Shown here: in pieces, positions 59,820 to 64,000 of the stretch
Position numbering within the stretch: position 1 is the stretch's first letter
Layout of the letters: the number at the start of each line of letters is the position of its first letter
Assembly (NCBI GenBank): GCA_021442155.1
Contig: CM038215.1
Span: forward strand, 9,820,976-9,884,975
From: Cymbidium sinense
Lineage: Eukaryota > Streptophyta > Magnoliopsida > Asparagales > Orchidaceae
Reading direction: 5' to 3'
Length of the DNA stretch: 64,000 bases
The notes under the pieces: model-generated
Seen by the model: only the letters and a program-made list of their open reading frames with translations
Told to the model about the DNA's origin: nothing
Database searches by the model: none
Program-made: the position numbers and the translations under genes

Positions 59820-60480
59820 TTGACCAAGTTAGTTCATGATAGCTAGTCCAAGAAGAAAGTGTATAGTAGACTTATATCCTCTTGAATGAAGCCAACATGA
59901 AGGTAGCTTGCTGACCGTGTCGTAAGGCCTACCATGCTAACAAGGCACTCATCGGTGTGTAATGGCCAAGTCAGGGAGGAAAGCATAGTAGACTTACATT
60001 CTCCTAAATAATGGACCACTAGGGTGACGCACTAGCGAGGTAGCATGTCAGCCCGACCTAGAGCATCTAATGAGTGAGTGCCGCAGGGGCATTATCCCAC
60101 ATCAAAGTAGCCGGAGACAAAAGATGTGTATGTGTGTTTGTCAGATATACTCAACCAAGTCAGTTCATGATGGCTACTTTAAGAAGAAGGCGTAGTAGAC
60201 TTACATCTTCTTAAATGAAGCCAACTTGAGGGTAGCTTACCAACCATGTAGTAAGGCCTACCATGCTAACAAGATGCTCATAAGTGTGTAGCAGTTAAGT
60301 CAAGACGGAAAGCATAGCAGACTTACATCCTCCTGAACAAAGGACCACTGGGGTGATTCACTAACAGGGTAACATGTCCGCCCAACCTAGAGCAGCTAAT
60401 AAGTAAGGGTCGCAGGGGCGTTATCCCACATCAAAGTAGCCCGAGATAAAAGATGTGCATTTGTTCATGTGATTGTGTGT
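59820..60480. repeat. Direct tandem duplication of ~331 bp within copy D tail
   Basis: The segment beginning 'agttcatgat' at 59,831 recurs at 60,162, and its end word 'aaaagatgtg' at 60,118 recurs near 60,449. In copy A the matching segment (about 1,790-2,090) is present once. Confidence 0.85.
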
Positions 60481-60859
60481 AGTTTATGTTTGTGTTGTAT
60501 TGATGAAGGATAGGATGCCGCTTGGGTTCCTTACACCTACCCTAAACACTTTGAAGAGTAGATGAAATGGTGTTATAGGGGCAATGTGACTCCACTAAGA
60601 AAGGATGTCGCTCTAGTTCTCTTACACCTAACTTAGTTATACTAGTCAAAATAAGATGCCTCTTGGGTTCTCTTACACCTATCCTCATAGCACCGGAGAA
60701 TCGTGTGTAGTTTGTGTTTGTGTTGATGAAGGATATGATGCTGCTTGGTTTATCTTACGCCTATCCTAAACACGTCATTGCAGATTCGCAAATAAGCAAA
60801 TAATGCTTCCAATGAAGAAGAGATTTGATGAATGGAAAGATAGGATTTTTATTGATGAT

Positions 60860-61310
60860 AATTATTTTTAAATATTATTTTAAGGATGCTATTTCTTTAA
60901 ATAGAGCCCATTGATTGGAAGCATTGGGCTCTCCCCTATCATAGTGGTTTAAACTACTTTCCATCCTTCGAAGCACCAAGGTAGGCCTTTCAACTATCAA
61001 AATTAGAATCTTGATTTAAAAAGTTTTGAGATAGACTAACTTTGAAAGAGTTTAAATCATCTATATTCAACATTAATTGAAATCTTTCTTATTAAGTAGA
61101 ATGTTGGAGGTCTCTTGTCACTTTAATCTCTTTAGATCAATCCTTATTATCCCATGATGATGCTTTACTACAAGCCTTAGAAACTCCCCTAAAGTCATCC
61201 TAATTGTATACTTTAGGGGATTCAACTTCAAGTTGTAGTGTCATAACCAATCAAGACAACTACTGATCGTAAAGATGGTCTTCCTTTTCTTAACCCGGTG
61301 ACAAGAGAAA
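60860..61310 (-). pseudogene. INT C-terminus and RT fragments, Tat copy D
   Basis: 60,860-60,960 matches the end of INT in copies A-C ('gcccattgattggaagcatt'). 60,960-61,130 follows the copy A sequence 2,330-2,520 with heavy divergence. 61,165-61,310 matches the RT palm/connection region of copies B and C. No open frame remains. The pieces show that a large internal deletion joined INT to RT. Confidence 0.65.
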
Positions 61311-64000
61311 GACATTTTTATAATTTTTCTATGATTTGTTATAATTTTCCAAAGTTTCAACTAATTTAAATGATTTTCAATAATTTTTATAAATTTCATT
61401 AATTTATTTTAACTATTTGAACTGTAGAATGTAATATCTCCCAATCTAGAAATCCTTTTAACTTGAAATTTGTATGGTAGGAAGATTTTAAGCTCACTTT
61501 TAATATATAAAAAATTTCAAATCAATCTGTTGTGTATTTCTAGTTTAATTAATGAAATTTGATTTTTCCTAAAACTTAAATTAAACTCAAAATATTTAGT
61601 GAAATTTAGGGCTTTTGGATTCATTGGATTCATCTCAAAAAAAAACAAATTCATCGAGCCATTATTTGCAATTTTTAGTCAAGAATTTTATTTTTTTTTT
61701 TTGATGTTTCAAGTGTTTTTAATTTTAAAAAAGCAAAAATCTAATATCTTACTTAACCAAGTAAGCTAAAGCGTTGATCGACCATGTGCCACATGGCATC
61801 GTGACCGGCAGTCGCACATCAGAGATGAGAGAGAATACAAACAAGGATATGCAAATCGATGACGTTCGATCATGGATCGACGATCCGATCAATACACGAT
61901 CCAAGTGATTCAACCATGTGATCCAATTAATTAGAGGATTTTGTACAATCTAAGCTGTTTACCTCATTGAATGAGAGTTCAGATGCCTAATGGGCCATTG
62001 GTGGAAGAGGCGAAAGGAACATTATTCTGAGCAAGATTTTTGCAATTTTTCTGAAAACATTGAATGAAAAACTTCATTTTAAGCTCAATTTTGTAGCGAT
62101 CTTCGCTAGAAATCACTCAAAATGTGTGGCGATGATGTAAAAAAAAAATGCAAGGGTAATCTAAAAGAAATTCCTAAAATCAAGAAAAACTATCACAAAC
62201 AAAATAACCAAAGGTTGGTTATGGTTCTTGAAAATTATCTCACCGAGAATAATTTTTGGTGGCGGTGATGATCCAAATATGCTCCTAAGTGCAAGAAGAA
62301 GCTTCGAAATGGGTTCATGCTCTTGCTTCACTTCAGAATAATGTATCCACCAATGGCCACTACTTCCTCATCAAAACCCACTTGATTTTGATGGCTTTTG
62401 CTCAAAAACCAAGTGTGAATAGTTGCTGGTTGATTTGGAAGCTCTAAGAGACTGAAATGAGTGTGTGCGAAATAATTTTTGCCTCTCTATTTTCTATCTT
62501 TTTGTAATGACCAAAAATCACCTCATTCATGGTGATTTTTTGCTCCAAATGGGTGTCCTTTACTTGGGGTGGTTAGGATTCTTCTTAGTTTGCTTAATTT
62601 GGTTGGCCAAGGCATGGGAGGTGGTTGTTATGAAGGACAATGGATGGGTGTCCTACCAATGGGAAGTGGAGATCCTTCATGCCAAGTGTTCCAATGGGGA
62701 GGGAGGTCATTTCACCTCCCCATTAGTCATAGATGACCCAACTACCACTTGGGTTAGGTTGGACAGTGTCCTTAGAGCCTAGTGCTGAGTGTCAAGTGGC
62801 CAAGGAAGAGAAAAGGCCATTTACATAAGTTTTTTATCTTATGTGATGCCCTTAGCCCAAGGGTAGAGTGGTCATTTAGCATTAAATTGGATTTTGGTAG
62901 ATTTGAAATGAGTCAAATGTGAGTTGAACCAAATTTCATTTTATTTGGAGTTCATTTGGTAAGGTTTGGCACAATTTGATCCAATTGGGTCAAATTAGAT
63001 CAAAATGGGTTAGGCTAACCAATTGGTCAAATTGGGTCAAACCAAGGGTTATGTCAAGTTCATATGACTATTTGGTGAGGATTGTATGCTTTGGTTTGAT
63101 TTAATTTGGATTTAATCTGGGTTTAGTCTAGTTTGACCCCCTTATGTCAATTTAGGTCAACTTGGGTCAAGAGGGCCAATTGGGCTAGGTTTGGCTCAAT
63201 TGAAGGTCAAGTCATGTTTAAATGTTGATTTTGGGTTCATTTGAATCATTAATTTTGATGGATTTGGCTTAGGCTATAATTTGACTAGTTTGGGTTCATA
63301 TAGGCTTAAGGGTTGACTTAGTCAATGGGCTAGGTTGACTTGATTTGACCCAATTTATATCATTTGATCATCCTAGGGTGATCAACAATCTTGACATGAA
63401 GTTTGGAATGGCTTAATTCACTTTGATTTGGATTGAATTGGATTTTGGTTCATGTAGGTCAAATTGGCCACTTTGGGTCAATTCAATCAATTGGATTAAG
63501 TTGGCTTGAATTAGTTGAGTTTATATATAGATTTCAAATTGATATATAAATTCAATTACAATTGGTTTGTATTCAAATGAGTTTTGGTTCATTTGAATAT
63601 TTCAAGTCAAATGGGCTAGGTTTGGTTTGACTTGGGTTGATTTTGGTTTGACTGAATGATTGTAGGTTTTATTTATATTTGGATACATGATTGAAGGATT
63701 GATTCATTCAAGAGAAAATCCATTAATTTTGGCTTGATTTAGATGGGTTTTGGCCTAGTTCAAGGAAATGGCTTAAAGGGTTTAAATTGGGTTTGATTTG
63801 ATTTTTGATTTGGTATTGGCTATTTGAATTTATATTTCATCTATATTTCATGAGATAATTGAAGGTACAATTGATTTATAAGATAATCAAATGAGTTTGG
63901 ATTGAAATGGATGGAATATTGGTTATGTTAATGAAGGTTGATTAAAGGGCTTAGGAAGGATTTCAAGTTTGGATTTGAACTTGGGTTTCAATCATTTGGA
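61310..64000 (+). repeat. Block X, copy 5, inverted, partial
   Basis: This is a direct repeat of 54,770-57,450, beginning with 'tctatgatttgttata' and 'atctcccaatctagaaatcc', continuing through the 'ttgctcaaaaaccaagtg' anchor (62,398) and the GT-rich part, and running off the window. The left end is internal to X and abuts the RT fragment of copy D. The plus-strand frame 62,465-62,782 covers the region of the minus-strand frame at 27,805-28,083 but shows no conserved protein, so I treat it as incidental. Confidence 0.75.

Larger units (their letters stand above)
57840..60860 (-). repeat. 3' non-coding tail of Tat copy D, expanded
   Basis: The tail is longer than in the other copies. It contains a (TA)n microsatellite at 59,012-59,095 and an additional duplicated segment (59,820-60,480), both listed separately. 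The unit landmark 'agaaggggctatg' recurs. CG-containing words such as 'ccgcagagaaggg' and 'cgactactgaatg' are better kept here than in copies B and C. Confidence 0.7.
57840..61310 (-). mobile_element. Ty3/gypsy Tat-lineage retrotransposon, copy D (internally deleted)
   Basis: A long 3' tail (57,840-60,860) with the tandem landmarks at 58,173, 58,571 and about 59,115 leads into a diverged INT C-terminal part (60,860-61,130; anchors 'tagagcccattgattggaag' and 'ttttagagtatagac'-like words). It then jumps to a short RT segment (61,165-61,310; 'aaagatggtcttccttttct' as at 44,196). Most of INT, aRH, RNase H, RT, linker and PR is gone. Base differences from A-C are more frequent, so this copy is probably older. 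Confidence 0.7.

Noticed and set aside
62465..62782. 105-codon frame in block X copy 5 with some similarity on the opposite strand at 27,805-28,083
   Set aside because: The two share DNA ancestry through block X, but the frame is broken in copies 1 and 4 and no domain is recognisable.

Overview
This window is repeat-dense nuclear DNA from a land plant, probably a large-genome flowering plant. The evidence is: Arabidopsis-type telomere words (CCCTAAA), decayed Ty3/gypsy elements with the Tat-lineage domain order (PR, RT, RNase H, a second archaeal-type RNase H, INT), 3' pieces of a plant glycine-rich RNA-binding protein (GRP) gene, and T/G-rich tails that look like plant LINEs. I found no intact host gene, no tRNA or rRNA and no intact transposon. 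Every recognisable reading frame is broken. The species cannot be read from the sequence.

Layout. The window is largely a macro-repeat of about 20 kb. Unit 1 runs from 1 to about 18,110: Tat copy A on the minus strand (3' tail 1-2,160, pol 2,256-6,640), a long non-coding block called X here (6,640-13,860), an unassigned AT-rich stretch (13,860-15,375), a degenerate telomere-like array (15,376-16,560) and a second, oddly altered partial X (16,560-18,113). Unit 2 (18,113-37,790) holds a ~330-bp AT-rich tandem repeat (block Y), Tat copy B, X, a LINE-like tail, telomere-like arrays and a GRP pseudogene. Unit 3 starts at 37,790 with Y and Tat copy C. Copy C is cut inside its protease at 46,006 by a composite of telomere-like array, GRP pseudogene, array, LINE-like tail, array and GRP pseudogene (46,006-50,430). 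From 50,440 an X block follows in inverted orientation (to 57,625), then an older, internally deleted Tat copy D (57,840-61,310), then another partial inverted X running off the end.

How the parts relate. In reading direction (minus strand for A, B and C) the retroelement reads X, PR, linker with a Lys/Glu-coding purine tract, RT-RH, aRH, INT, then a 3' tail of ~400-bp tandem repeats. X sits where gag and the 5' LTR should be. No gag homology and no clear LTR pair were found. X carries a CA/GT-rich part dense in TTGACC/GGTCAA words and a conserved triplet of ~250-270-bp repeats. The telomere-like arrays are interstitial, all have CCCTAAA on the plus strand, and contain a colinear higher-order repeat of ~1.18 kb. 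The three GRP pseudogenes share one 5' breakpoint and one premature stop, so they descend from a single retroposition copied by segmental duplication.

Limits. All boundaries come from reading by eye, without alignment software, and most are good to tens of bases. Many copy differences are short deletions or CTAAA-word replacements. A long-read assembly artefact must be excluded before biology is inferred from them.
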